From Mnemiopsis leidyi (Eukaryota; Ctenophora; Tentaculata; Lobata; Bolinopsidae), in the NCBI GenBank assembly GCA_000226015.1, contig JH154128.1:145123-189619 (forward strand): a stretch of 44,497 bases of DNA. Reading direction: 5' to 3'. Each line of letters opens with the position of its first letter. Within the stretch, counting starts at the first letter, position 1. The notes beneath the pieces were generated by a model that did not search any database, was not told the DNA's origin, and worked only from the letters and a program-made list of their open reading frames with translations. A program made the position numbers and the translations under genes. Of this stretch, positions 1-13,500 are shown one piece after another.

Positions 1-841
<841 letters not shown>

Positions 842-1648
842 ATGGCAGAACAATGGCATCACGCTAAACCTGAGGCTAACTTTGAGTTTGAAGACGAAGA
901 CATGCATCTAACAAGCTTCTCGAACCTCAACGAGGAGCCTGATCAGGAAAACAATGAAGTCGAGGAGGGGTTTCCAACAAAGAGATTGTTGTACACCATA
1001 GAGGAAGAGACCGAGAAATCTTCATCCAGAACATCTCTGGCTAGATCAGAACAGTGGGAAAATCTAGAAGCTTGTGGGAAAGATCTAGAGATTCAGAGGG
1101 AAAGTGACTATTACTCACTATTGTCTCTAAATACATCGCACAGCTTGGAAGAGAGAGATTGTTCCTCAATGAAGAATGTCACAGCAGAAAGTGACAAATT
1201 TTCGGACTCCGAGTTATCAGCAGTGGAGGAGGTCAGAATGTTCCCGAATATTACGGATGATGAGAAGAAAGTCGGGACAATTTACAGCTCCTTCTATTTG
1301 AAACAGAGGATCTGTCACGAGTCTGTCCAATGTGAAATTCTGAAAAATGTTGAGGAATCGTCCTGTCAGAAGTGTTCTGTACTTAAACATGAAGTTTTAA
1401 GAATTAATAACCTTTTAAAGAAGGCAGAAGCAGAGATAGATTATTTGAATGACGAGTTCAGAATAATGAGTGAAGAAAAGAGACAGGGAGGTGAATATTG
1501 CAATCAGAGCTTTAATCCGAATGAGATATCGAGATTTCAAAGCAGTACTATCGAACAACACTCAATTTATCATTTTGCTAAGTGGGTACTATTGGGACTA
1601 TGGGGACTTCCAAGAATCGTTATGCAGAGAATCTTTCGGCCACGATGA
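842..1648 (+). CDS. Uncharacterised coiled-coil protein, possible tail-anchored membrane protein (268 aa)
   Basis: An intact, intronless reading frame of 268 codons opens with ATG in a good context (AACAATGG). I do not recognise the family. The first 150 residues are acidic and rich in Ser, Glu and Asp, so probably disordered. A Cys-rich patch (SCQKC, about residue 178) is followed by a heptad-like helix rich in Leu, Lys and Glu (about 180-215), a likely coiled coil. The end is hydrophobic and aromatic (WVLLGLWGLP, about residues 247-256), then a basic tail ending in RIFRPR. This order (acidic, coiled coil, one hydrophobic segment, short basic tail) would fit a tail-anchored or KASH-like protein, but no KASH signature is visible and the hydrophobic segment is short. 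The length and composition favour a real gene over a chance ORF; the function is unknown. Confidence 0.6.
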   Translation: MAEQWHHAKPEANFEFEDEDMHLTSFSNLNEEPDQENNEVEEGFPTKRLLYTIEEETEKSSSRTSLARSEQWENLEACGKDLEIQRESDYYSLLSLNTSHSLEERDCSSMKNVTAESDKFSDSELSAVEEVRMFPNITDDEKKVGTIYSSFYLKQRICHESVQCEILKNVEESSCQKCSVLKHEVLRINNLLKKAEAEIDYLNDEFRIMSEEKRQGGEYCNQSFNPNEISRFQSSTIEQHSIYHFAKWVLLGLWGLPRIVMQRIFRPR

Positions 1649-4007
1649 CGCGAGAGACTGATTTGATGTAATTTTCCTATTTTGATTTGTCAGTTAATTT
1701 TAAAAGTAATGGGTATAGTCACGCCATGCGACCATTTTAGTAAAGTTTCGCTTAATTTCATGATACAAATTACAATATGAAAGTGGTTATGACTTATGAG
1801 TGTATATGAGAAAGGGTATGCTTTTAGAATATTTTGTCATAAAAATATAAACGCACGAAATTATGGTACCTCAACATGATAAACGATTTTATTCACATGT
1901 AGTCTTGAAAGATCCTAAGTGTAGTTACATTTTGACCATAAAATATTAAAATAACCACGAGGGTGTTATCAGGTCTCTTTAAACGCACTTAACGGCCTCT
2001 TCCACGAACCGATTTCCTAAGTTTACACTTAAATATTTACGAGTACAGTCTCATTTGCGGATTAATTCCATGAGTGTCAATGAAAGAGTCGTGCCGCTCT
2101 TAGATGTTCTCAGACCTTCACAGTGTGTATCCACGAACTTCAGTATGCGCATTCAAGTAACGCAATCTCCAACGTCACGTGACAACAACACTAGCCAATA
2201 ATAGAGCTAATAATTTTGCGCGCGTTAGACGATTTTTGCCATTTTCTGCAGTGGGCGTTGTAATCACTCATATGACTTGAACATACGAGCAGATGTAATT
2301 TGTGTGCTAATAGAAGTGAACTTACTGTTTCTCTACCATACTGAGTATTGACGTACACATTCCAATCCCATTCAAATGTTTGATATGCCCGCTTCAATGT
2401 ACCGTACTATTTATTACAAAACCATTGCTTTTAACCTAAAGTTTTTGCCGCATCTTGAATTGAAAGCCTCTCACCAGTTTTATTTTCGAATCAAGCAATC
2501 TTTCTACGTTTGTAGTTAAGTTATCTATTGTCCATTTTTATAGTTGAGGAATTATAGCCAGTAAAGTTTGGATTTAAATTTTACAATTATTGAACATCAT
2601 GGTCAGTATGCTATTAACCGCTATTCGACGCCCAATACTGCCTTATCTTCAAAACTTAATGATAACGAACTACTTGCCGAATTCCAAGAATCGACGTAAC
2701 GTTTCCAATAACACACGCACATGAAATATGTACCATGATCACTTCTCGGGAGTCACGTTTATTTAGATGAACAAACGGTGCAATGCATTTGAATAAACTA
2801 AAATTTAACTTAATACTGATGTTATAACTACTACAATCAGCTAATTGTCGATATCATCGCTCTTAAGTGACGTCATTATAAAGTATTATAAAGTATTATA
2901 AAGTATGGATAAAGTAAGGGCGTCTGTTCTTGATAGTTTCGGCCGATTCATGGGTATAAATGTGTCGAAGTTAATACATTGGAATGAAATGTGACTGACA
3001 AGCCAGTGCCAATAACTAACAAAGCTTGTTTTTGGCCGACTGCCATCATTATAAGAACGTAAAACAAAGGGATCCCATTTGCACGTATATTACCCTACCT
3101 AAGATGTGATAACTTAGAATCAGCCGTATTATTTATTTTCATTAACCCACTATTTGATATTCAAGGTGAAGTTTTCTCATTATGAGTTTGTACTTATGGT
3201 GGAGAGACAATCCCGCTTACGGCGTTCGAGCATACTCCGTGAAGAGATACCGAAGCAATACTCAGGCAACGCAAAGTGAATTTATAAGAGAATCGCTCGG
3301 GGCTTTGAGGCACGTCAAAAAGTTAAAAGTCAAATTCAAAAGATTTCTTAAGCGACTTGAATCTTTAACTTTATAAAAACACTGTATTTTCACTTCATTC
3401 TAATTTTAAGAATACACTAAGAGTACGCTACGACCACTCAATAGTAGTCGTAAAATTAATTCGTAACTTGAACAGTTGCGCACTCATTAAGTTGACACTT
3501 ACCCACGTTATTTCATTTGCGCATGGTCCAATTAGAATCACGCGCCCCTCACGCGCCCCTCACGCATACTTAAGAAGGATATATCCACATAATCGTAAAT
3601 AAGCTGGAGCGTGCGTAACTCAGGTGACGTAAGAAGATAGTCCAGTATTTGGTGGATACATTTTTGAAGCACTAGTCGTATATGTCACGTGACACAGTTC
3701 GTAAGTGCATAATAAAGTGTTCGTGGAAGAGGCCCTGATGCAAAATACAAAAAAGAGAGAAATTGAAAATACGTAACGTGAAAAATGAAGTGACCGTTAG
3801 GCACACTTTGTACACAATCAGTTTCTGATGCCAAAATAATTCAACTTTGGTTTCTTACTTTCTTTCTTGAAGTCCCTTGCCTTTCCGAAAAACAGATAAA
3901 TAAAAACATTCAGCAAGCTTACAAGTCCGACAAGCAACATTTATGAGACACTGAAACCATCACGAACATCCTAAATCATACTGTAGCTAAAAGTGACGTA
4001 TTAAGCA
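1649..4007. other. Intergenic region without a supported gene
   Basis: It separates the single-exon gene from the 3' end of the LIM gene. It contains the inverted-repeat-bounded segment (1994-3734), two copies of the palindrome GTCACGTGAC (2173-2182 and 3684-3693), a short triplet of the 11-mer AAAGTATTATA around 2877-2905, and a duplicated CACGCGCCCCT near 3540-3562. A 64-codon basic ORF at 3182-3376 is the only open frame of note and has no recognisable domain. Confidence 0.5.
1994..3734. mobile_element. Candidate inverted-repeat-bounded element (1.74 kb)
   Basis: The 16-mer GGCCTCTTCCACGAAC at 1994-2009 recurs exactly, reverse-complemented, at 3719-3734. The palindrome GTCACGTGAC lies inside each arm (2173-2182 and 3684-3693). 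No transposase is recognisable and no clear target-site duplication was found, so this may be a decayed non-autonomous DNA transposon or simply two copies of a dispersed repeat in opposite orientation. The 64-aa Lys/Arg-rich ORF at 3182-3376 lies inside it. Confidence 0.35.
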
Positions 4008-7000
4008 TTAATATAATGCAGAAGACGAACCAAAACTAGCCCGCCTGTTGATCAGGTCTGAGAAGCACTGTCGGTTACAGAACAGTTCTCCCTTGGTGGT
4101 GATCAGCTTGGACCCTACCAGACTCGCCTGGCAGCCACTACACTTGAAGCAGGAGGGGGTGGCGTGCCAGCGCTTCCTCCCCAGCGAGTAGAACGGTGTG
4201 TCAATCTGAAATATTGAGTTAATCGAATTTTTGGATTTGTAATGAAAACCGTTTTTAATGTCAAACTTTTCGTAACTTGGTACAAGCTAATGGGACTGAA
4301 ACTGGCTGACAGAAAATGTCTCCGACCTGAATAGCTCCCTTGCAAGAACGACAAGGTTTGGCGAGCTGGACGTCGTAACAAGTCAGACACATGGGGTACA
4401 CCCCACACCCGTAGTACTTCTCCCCTGACAAGACCACCGCACACTGCCAACATTGGAAGTGTTCCGGGTGGTAGTATCGGCCGTTAGCTCGGGTAAACGT
4501 CTCGAATTTTATCTCCTGCCAAGAGAGGTGGTTGAGAGATGTAAGGAGTTGGCACGCTCAAGAAGAAGTTACAACTTTTATTTTCTGGTAATCAAGGTAC
4601 ATAGTTATACGTCTTGGTGCTCTGATACGGTCGAATAGTGGCGTAGACTTGAACCAACTAGATAACTCTGGTTGGTTGAAAAAAAAACAACGATATAACT
4701 GCTACATTTAGAAATACGGCTGGTCGTGAAACTTAGGAATAATCCTTACCTCCATACAATAGCTACAGATTTTAGGGAGGTATGGTTTGTGTCTTGAGCA
4801 GTATCTGCGTCCCTCAAATGGGTGATATATCAGGTTAACAAGATGTCGCCCGCATATGTAACACCTGAAACGATGCAATGAGATTTGGGGAATTTACAGC
4901 GGTTTAATCTGGGGTGACGATTAAGTTATGATAACGGCTATCAAATTGATTTCATCAATCATGTTTTAGTGGGCAGCATTCTGCAAAACGCTCTTACTTG
5001 AAACAACGCGGATGCCAAACATTCTTCGGTGGTGATTCGTTGGAACATATCACTAAAGAACCCTTCAAGATGACATCACCACAGTCACCACAGTACTGAA
5101 GAAACATAACTACAGTATTCGGTATTGCTCAACTGCTTAATAATTGCAGGGTGAATCGAAATTAGTTCGTCCAATGCGTTATTGAATTGATAAATTATAG
5201 ATAAAGATGGAATTGAAATTAGTTTGTTCAAAGTGTTATTGAATTAATGAATTATAGATCAAGATGGACATTTTCATAGGGCGACAATGTTTTCTAGATT
5301 TTGATAATTGATAAAATCCTTGAAAAATCCCGATAGCCAAACATACTAACATAGAAACTTACAAGGAAATTAGTTTGGTTAGTCTCAAAAGAGTGGTGAG
5401 CAGCTTTCGACTTGATAAGTCGGGTGCTCATGGACTCAACTTGCTCGCTTCCTCCCAATATTGTGATGCACTTCTTTTGGATTCTATCTATTGTTCCCTG
5501 AGGTAAAGTATAACTTAAAAGGAAGTTAGATAACTTAATGGAAGTTATGAAAAAAACTTGACAGTGCAGTAATTAAAGGCCGTGTATAACAGAAGCAATA
5601 CTTAACAACAGAAAACCTGCAACCAATTAACCTGATATTTAGGAGTTTTCTTCTTCATCTTCTTCTTCAGATTTATGAGAATGTCCCTCTGTCCCATGAC
5701 AAGAGCCGAGTTGAGCTTCATCCGCCGTCTAGATCGAACATTGAGAGACTCACACGACCCCTGGTCCGTGTCCGTGGACTGAGAGAGCCACAGCGATCTT
5801 GCACTTGCCGATCTGTAAAGGAAGAAAGGCTTTAGCGTGGTCTTATACCTTACATACTAAAACAAGATGTTCTCCAAGGAAGGAGCTGAGAGGTAATTGT
5901 GAGTTAAACAAAGTAGATAAATGAAATGTGTAAAAATCCTTACTCTCCCACGCTGGCGTTAGAGATGGACATCCGGCTGGAGTCATCGGAAGCAGCTGAA
6001 GTACAGGACCTCCTATGGTCCAGCTCCTCATCCGTCACTGTTGCTCTGTTCAAGTAAAACGCGTTCGTCCGTTTGATCTGAGGTTGGAGGGAGTGTAAGG
6101 TTGGAGTGTGACCTCAATGAAGAGAGGAGGTTGTGAGGTTCAATTTAATGACTTTTTCAATATCCAAAGGTATCGTATTATTACAATGATTGTCACTGAT
6201 TCTAAAATCAAGCAAATTTCTACGTACCCTCCTCGGTTTCTTTTTTGTTGTTGGAGATCTGGTTTCTGTCACTATTTTAGGCTTGTCGTTGTTGTCTTCC
6301 ACATATCTGAAATGTAAACATTAAAACTTTAACCCTGAAGCAGGAATTTAAGAAGTAGATCTTGGTTGTTTTTAACCTTTCTGATATTATATATTCTATT
6401 CATATACATATAGATCAATGTTCCGATGAAAATAAAATTTCGAAACCGCGGTAGCTGAATTAGTCAAAGACATTAGTTACGCGTTTAAAAGTAATGGAGC
6501 CAGGCATTTGCATCCTGGACACAAATTGTGCACAGCTCAATTGTCTAGATGAATGCGTCACAATTATTCCAAAACAGAATTTCGATTTGTTTGTTGATGC
6601 AGATTCGATTGTGCAACTTCCCATTTCGGAAATCATAGGAAATGAAAATTTCAAATTACTTGAACAGTTAAGTCACATGTTGAGCAATGAAATGAAAAAA
6701 TTTACAAATATACGCTGTACGATGTACATCGTAAATTGAATGGATGTGGAAATATACAGGTTCGGTAAAACTTTAACGTTCCCAGGAGCTGTGATACAGC
6801 AACCACCAACCTTATGCTGAGCAAGGAAGCAGTGCTGTTACGGTGCTTTGAGGGGGCCGACATGCTGGTTATTGACAACAAAGAAATTATCTTCCAGTCA
6901 TGGGGATCCTGATAACCGCAATACAATCTAATCTCGAATGAAAGTGGCGGACCAGTGACGTGTCTAATGAACAGGCAGTATACGTACAATGATTGCTCGA

Positions 7001-8928
7001 TAAGCTATGCCATGACAGAATGTCAGGTTGTTATGTTAGACTTAGTCAGGTAGATTAAACTTAAAGTAACTATTTTAAGGATGGTTGGAACGGAAAATGA
7101 AAAAAAGAACTGCAAACCAAACAAGAATTTGTGACCGGTTGTTGGTGTCGGCGGCTGCTTATTTCCCGTCCTTTGGTATTCAAGATCTATAAATTTTAAA
7201 CATAGTTTGATAAAGGAGCACACACGTTCACAAAACAAAAAGCAAGTTTTCGCACCACCCCTCTAACGTTTATCCTCCGGTTCAAAAAGACGTCAGGATA
7301 AAGATAGCACTGTGCATCCCAATAAAAGGGAGAGATGTTAAAGCGCGGTGCAGCGGTAACAAAGTGGGTGGACAAGTAATGAGTTGTACTGGAGAGTGGA
7401 GAGGGCAGAGCCTAAAACGAACAGAAAATAGTTAATGTGAATAATGAAAAGGTGGGCATTGCTGTATTAGGGTTGTAGGTCTTGTGACTGTGACTATATT
7501 TGGTCACAAGACTGTGAACGCGATTAACTAGTGCATAATATGGGGGAATCGAATCAATCATATGGTGGCATTCTTTGTTATAATTAATTGCACAATTATA
7601 GAATTGGTGTTGAGACGAACTAACGAAGAACATAATTTTTTGTTGCATTCTTGCCATGGGAAGCAGTAGTTTCCTTTTCGAGCGATTTTTTGAAAAATTG
7701 TGCCTGAATATTCGTAACAAAAAATTCGCAAGTTAAATTTTAAGACAGAAAATAAAGTCAAGTACAGGTGAAGTCAAGTACAGGTGATTTCACTTAGGAT
7801 CTTGTCCAAATAATCAAATTTATTTAAAATTAAGACAAGTTTAACGACACACACCATTACCAAACGAAGACATAAAAAGGCAAATCAATTTTAGAGGCAC
7901 AGAGACAAGACGTGATGTGAAGTTTAGCAAAGAATTTCAATGAAAGACTCAAGTAGGTACCGCAAGAACTTTTATTTCAACTTCAAGATATTTAAGGAGT
8001 AGTGATCGTTACAACGGACAGATGGCTATGTGGATACCGTGTTGTTAATTCAAGCGATCTTTAACAAGTTCAAAATAAAAGAATTGTTACTCGAAATTGC
8101 TTCAATGCTTTTCTGTAAAACTGGTTAACGGTTAAGCAGAAAAATAGGGGATTCAACCCTGAGAAAACGAGAAAACCAACCAAGATTTCGATTTGCTGTA
8201 GCGTTCAGTTTCCAGCATTCAGCAAACCACCTAAGTACCATTAAGCCGAACTGAATACCCAAAAAGCTGGATATGCAATAAAACTGGGTATGCAATAAAA
8301 TTTGACGTTTATCGGAGCTGAAAAACAACAATTTTTTGTCCGTTATCAAGATTTATTCTTTAGATTATTTCGACGAAAAACAGAAAAACAGATATAGTTT
8401 ATTTCATTTTCAACTAAAAACAGAAAAACAGATAAAGTTTTTTCAACGAAAACAGAAACAGAAAAACAGAAAAATTTTATGTCGACGAAAAACAGAAAAA
8501 CAGATAAAGTTTATGATTATCAAACCTCGCGTGAAGAGAGATGAACTGTTTCGATCTGTCAACAGACTTGGACCTGTGCTTTCTAGGTTTGGGGATGGAG
8601 AGAAGAGATGCCTTGCTTAGCTGGGAGCCTACCGATCCAAGACTTTGATCCGTAGAGGAATCTGCGAGCAAACAAACTGGTAAAACACTGGGGGGAGTCT
8701 CTGTGAGACTAACTAACTCGCTGTTCAACCGACAGCTAAATTTCACAAAATGTTGACGAAACATGTGCACAACCGCGAATGGGTGACGGAATGCCGGACA
8801 ATATCGAAGCATATTATAATTAAGGGACCTAGCCAATCCGACCAGGTGATTAAGATGGAGCTCTCCCAGACTGGAGGGAGGTAATTAAATGACCTACCTG
8901 TTAGTAGCGCGGGCCTCCGGCTGGTCAT
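4008..8928 (-). CDS. Prickle/Testin-type triple LIM-domain protein without visible PET domain (10 exons, about 415 aa)
   Basis: Exons in transcript order: 8928-8898, 8661-8574 (an in-phase alternative donor would extend it to 8526), 6306-6228, 6077-5944, 5812-5632, 5497-5363, 5095-4998, 4864-4750, 4515-4327, 4205-4008. All phases match and the total is 1248 nt including the stop TAA (4010-4008). The first ~215 residues are polar and basic with Ser-rich stretches. The last three or four exons encode three adjacent zinc-binding LIM domains. Diagnostic strings are CGDCGD, NVWHPRCFKCYICG, HLVNLIY, RYYHPEHFQCWQC, CRSCKGAI and RWHATPSCFKCSGC. The WHP-C-F-C-C layout of LIM1, the xLIY motif and the WHAT-CF motif of LIM3 are typical of Prickle/Testin proteins, which act in planar cell polarity or at actin-rich junctions. 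The PET domain normally just before LIM1 is not seen; a basic region (KKKMKKKTPKYQ) lies there instead. Family assignment is firm; orthology to Prickle versus Testin is not. Confidence 0.85.
5157..5270. repeat. Diverged tandem duplication, two copies of about 57 bp
   Basis: Two adjacent related segments begin ATCGAAATTAGTTCGTC and AATTGAAATTAGTTTGTTC, and each continues through a TTATTGAATT core to an AATTATAGATNAAGATGG end. They lie in the intron between the sixth and seventh exons of the LIM gene. No function is suggested. Confidence 0.6.
6494..6739 (+). CDS. Small hypothetical ORF (81 aa) nested in the LIM intron
   Basis: ATG to TGA with no intron, on the strand opposite the surrounding LIM gene. 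The sequence is less low-complexity than neighbouring chance ORFs and has alternating hydrophobic and acidic stretches (DLFVDADSIVQLPISEIIG, then a Leu-rich helix). I do not recognise it with any certainty. The layout of short strands followed by a helix faintly recalls small proteasome-assembly chaperones, but the protein is too short and I would not assign it. It could be a tiny intronless gene, a retrocopy fragment or chance. Confidence 0.3.
   Translation: MEPGICILDTNCAQLNCLDECVTIIPKQNFDLFVDADSIVQLPISEIIGNENFKLLEQLSHMLSNEMKKFTNIRCTMYIVN
8371..8515. repeat. A-rich minisatellite (GAAAAACAGAAAAACAGATA-type units)
   Basis: Imperfect copies of a unit containing AAAAACAGAAAAACAG followed by ATAAAGTTT recur at least four times with variable spacers. 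The array lies in the LIM-gene intron just downstream of its second coding exon. The Lys/Gln-rich translation across it on the plus strand is a repeat artefact. Confidence 0.75.
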
Positions 8929-10558
8929 GTCATCCTACAGCCTGGACATGCGACTGTGTCATTCGGTCCTATCGGGGTCTTGGGTCATTGGTCAAACAGA
9001 TGAAGATTAAACTGCGGCAAACCGTCCTAACATTACTTCTAGTCACCGCTAGTGATTACATGTGCCTACGATTAGGGTATATTTAGTTGTGTGACAATGA
9101 AAATCGAACGCGACAGCACCACTTCGGATGGACATGCGCCACAGGCTTGCTTTCATTAACCATTTCATGAGCAATATTAGGTTCAATATAACTAGATTTT
9201 ACATTAGCTAGGTCGAGGCTGCAGAGAATTATAACCATGTTCTAGCACGAGAAACGAATTTCCCCAGGCAGCTACCGAATGGTAGAAAGTAAAAACATAT
9301 GGAAATGGTAAAATATATGTAACTCCGGTTGGGTAAGAGCGGCTTCTAATTCGTCGAGGAAGTCTTTAGCAGGAAGAGCTGACTGCTGTTTACCTGTTTA
9401 GTATAGTGAGTGAAGGTGGGTGAAATTGTTCAAACTTTCCTCAGTAAATATTTTCAAATGAAGCTTGTCCATGTGACCAATATTGTGGACGTGTTGTTTA
9501 GATGAAGTTTATCTGAGTCTGATGCCGTAGGTCCGAAATTACGTGAATAATTTGATCTACATCCGGTTATTAGATTTGAAGCATGATTGGGCAGTTCCCT
9601 TCATAGATAAACAGTACAAGCCTTGTAAGTAACAAAAAAGACTTAAATAACATTATTAACAATAACTTAACCATCCAAATCTCTTGATGTCTTACTGCGA
9701 ATTGATGTGAGGAAATGGTTAAAGATCAAAGGTTTGACAAATTGGACATTACAACGGTTATAAAATGGAAGGATCGAAATAAAGTTCTGATTTAAATCTA
9801 TTTTTAGTTCGCTGACGTAGGAGAGCACGCAGTTCATACTTGCCTTTGTAGCCGTTTTTAACGTCAGGCTAACTTGCAGTGCCGAACATAATTGCCATGT
9901 TTATAGCAACTAAAAGTGTTGTTTCGGTTATAGTGGTGGAGTGGGTAAATAACTGAGGTAGATCTGTTGCGTCTGAACTTCATGGTTATTGCTTCTCAGT
10001 AAATTGGATTTATGATCAGGGTCCTTCACAATATTGGATAATATTAATAAATTTCTTATCATTTCTTCAGTCACGCAACCATTTCTATCATTCTTATGAT
10101 CTAAAACAGCCAGTATCAATATTGTGATTGACATTTGACGTACATGTCTGATGTCACTTGGGCAAATCGGCTGCGACTGTTAATTTAGACCAATCATTTT
10201 GTCTCAAACGGTCTTGGATAACAACAACGTGTGTTAATCTGATGAGAGTTTGAGTTCAGCCACATATCCACACCTGACATGATCAAATTGTATCAGCCCC
10301 CTACTATATAATCACGCTAATCAAATAACCTTGACGGTGAAGTTGAAAAGCGAGATTTAAAACCTAACTTTAAAAGTTAGATTTCTCCTGGAACAATGGA
10401 CAGAACATGCTAATTTTTTCATCTTCAAGTCAAACAAAAGCGGTTTAATCACGTTTTCCGCGGCCAAATGGATTAAATCAGAGGAATTTTGACTCAGTAG
10501 TTTCAAGACTGACAGAATTCGAGACACTTCTAAATATTTTCTGCGATTGAGTAAGAAA
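8929..10558. other. Intergenic region between LIM and LPMO-like genes
   Basis: The two genes diverge from here (LIM leftward, LPMO-like rightward), so the region should hold both promoters. I could not identify convincing core promoter elements, an additional exon or an RNA gene. The short open frames here are AT-rich and lack splice or domain support. Confidence 0.45.
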
Positions 10559-13500
10559 ATGAAGTGTTTGTTGTTGCTTTGGTTGATAACGGCCGTTACG
10601 GCCCACTCATGGATGTCGTGTCCCCCATCCTTCGACACTAGTCCGGGCCGAGGTGGTAACATAGGTAAGTTCTACTATATATAGTATATTAGTATATATA
10701 GTATATATATAATATAGTAGTAGGGTAGCATTTATAAATACTATCGAGTAAATGGTTAACTGTAAAACTAAATGGTCAACAATAGCTGAGCTGCTAACAT
10801 TAATGGTTGTTAAATCAGTCCTCGGAGACGAGCCAACTGCCTTATGTGCTAAAGATATTGAAACAAAATATAATTTATTCTATAAATGATATAATAAATA
10901 TTGCTAAATCGTGAAGACTTATTTCGCTGTAGTTGCAGCAAAATAATAATCATAACAATAATAATGATAATATCTTCTTCTTCTAACTGAAAATGGTAAA
11001 CAAAATAATATTAAAAAGCTAAAGAGCTATACGCTAAAAACCTATTATCCGACCTAGTGTAACTCAATATTACAATAAAAATGAAATAATCCCAACCCAC
11101 AGTTGGACCCTGTGAGCGAGAAGGAAAGAAGAAGATAGTGACAAATGTGAAGGCCGGCGACAGATTGAAGGTTGGCTGGACTAGCAATAATCACGCAGGA
11201 GGATGGGTCAGATTAGCACTTGTACCAGACGGTAAGATTTCCTGAACATCATAAAACAGAACAACTTGGGTAAAATTTTTATAAAATATAGAAGTTATGG
11301 CTTATACTCATCATCAGTTAATCGCACAGTTACCCTCAAATTTCACAGTTTTCAATTTGCATAGAAGCATAATTCAAATTAGAAGGTGAATAATGGAAGA
11401 TGGAAAATCGTTATAATATTGTCAAATATAATAACATTGGATAAAAGTGAATGTGAAAATATTTACTCAATGTGAAAATATTTACTCAATGTGAAAATAT
11501 TTACTCAATAAATCTCTGTTTTACAAATAAGGACAACACAAAGTGTACGAGCATTTTGAGAAGAACGTCTTGAAGATAGTATGCTACGGACACGATGAGA
11601 GACGAGGAAAAACAAGTTACGGAGACTGCGTCCACCCTTGCAACAGCAGGAAGGGTTGTGAATACATGGCTAACATATACGACGGAAACAGGTTGTTAAG
11701 CTATTGATGATATTTTTAAGCGCGGTGTTCGTCATGATCAGCAAGCTGTAACGATGGAGATTCAACAGATTTCTCGGATTCCTTATATTTATGCATTTCA
11801 AAATACTACAAGTACGATAGTCGGATCGCGAATTTACTAAGCCACTAAGTTTTACAATCCTTCATGAAATAAAGTCTAACCGACAAATCCCCAAAGGTAC
11901 GACATAACAATCAAGATTCCATACAATCTCCCGGAAGGAGTCTATATCCTTCAGTACATGAGTGCCATGAGTGCCCACAAAACTTTCTATTACTCCTGCG
12001 CAAGACTTCAGGTGCACACTGCATGTTAAACTTTATTTGCTGCAGAAAGCTCTAATATCATAAATGTTGCGATCTTGATCATTACATCATAAATCATTTA
12101 TCGACATCGTGTCATAATAGTCTCGAAAATAAAACCGATTTCAGTAAAAATTGTTTAATAACATAAAGGTATGGCTTTGGCTTTCAATAACTCTGAGACC
12201 CTCACGTTTTCACTGTACAGATCTCTGGAGGGAAGCCATCTCTCCCATGCAAGAGAACTGGACTGGCTCCTGTAGCCTACGGCTGCATGAAAGGGACGGC
12301 AGTGCCTCTTTCCAAGTACCAAGAGAATACAAAGATGGGAGACTTCTGCTTCTCTCCTACTGGACTTGGCGACCAGGTCAGTCTTTACTTTTAGGAGCTG
12401 TAAAAAATATGTTTACAATTGTCAGAAAATCCAAGTTTAACACGTGAAATACGTAAGAATGAGATATGTAACAGAGTTTACTGTTCCAGGATGCCGACAT
12501 GAGGAAGGTTCCCGTTAATCCCGAGTGTGATCAAAGAATAACCTGCCAGCTGAGTGTCCAGTATAAGAGCTGCATGGAGGAGGACAATAAGATGAAGGAC
12601 ATCACTAACGCTTGGGATCCCAAACAAGTCTGCACCGGAGTGAGTTCAAACAAGTTCCAGTACTTCAGTATAATCAGACATAATCTTTTTAGTTCAGCTC
12701 AATCCGAACTATATAACATTGCCCTCTTCCCAGAATTAAAACCTCCTCAAAAAGATAAACCCTATTAGGAAGTCAAGCCACCGCCAGAACCTACGTGTGA
12801 GGATGGAATCAAGAACAACGGTGAACAGATGGTGGATTGTGGTGGGCCAAACTGCGAGGCTTGTTACGAGGAGCCTACCGAGCCCATAGACGACAGGATT
12901 TACTCGTAAGTTTATTAAATAACTCGCGTTTTTAGATATAATAGCTGTTGGTAAGATGGTTAGAATTAGACGATATGTACTATAGAGCAAGTTCTTTCGG
13001 GACGTACAGATTGTCTTATTAAGAGAATTTACAATTCAATTATGACTTAAAAGCCTGCGGCACAACTTGAAGTTGAGTTACAAAACAAGTTTTAGAATAT
13101 TTTGCAAATGGCCAGATCGTTAACAAGGAAACATATAGCTATCAAGCCAAACCGACATAAACATCGAGCTTATTAACAGGAATCAATCTTAACTCCGTGA
13201 GACTGGCGGCAAATCCGATCATTTAATAGTTTATAGAGGTATTTAAGTTGTCAAAGATATATCAAGAAGACGACTAGGGCATACAGGACTATTAAATCTA
13301 AATTTCTTGGGGAAAGCTTGCGAGACTGGAGCTGCTTTAATTCCTTAATTAAACTCATGAAGAACATTTAGAAGATTCATATAGTATTGTCAATCTTTAC
13401 GGTAAAATCTTCTTTTAAACACTTTCTGACAGAGACTTGAAATACAACGAGAAAGTTTTGCTAGAGCGGGGGATGATGGAGGTGCGAGCATCCCTTGTGG

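Larger units (their letters stand above)
6307..8573. other. Large intron of the LIM gene
   Basis: This 2.2-kb intron separates exons 2 and 3 of the minus-strand LIM gene. Besides the small plus-strand ORF at 6494-6739 and the A-rich minisatellite at 8371-8515, I see no convincing exon. Further alternative LIM-gene exons here cannot be excluded. Confidence 0.5.

Noticed and set aside
8889..9086. 65-codon plus-strand ORF at the LIM gene start
   Set aside because: Antisense to the first coding exon and 5' flank of the LIM gene; no independent support.
12151..12447. 98-codon plus-strand ORF overlapping LPMO exon 5
   Set aside because: Wrong frame; the spliced frame (SLPCKRTGLAPVAYGC) links to the flanking exons in phase and is Cys-rich like them.
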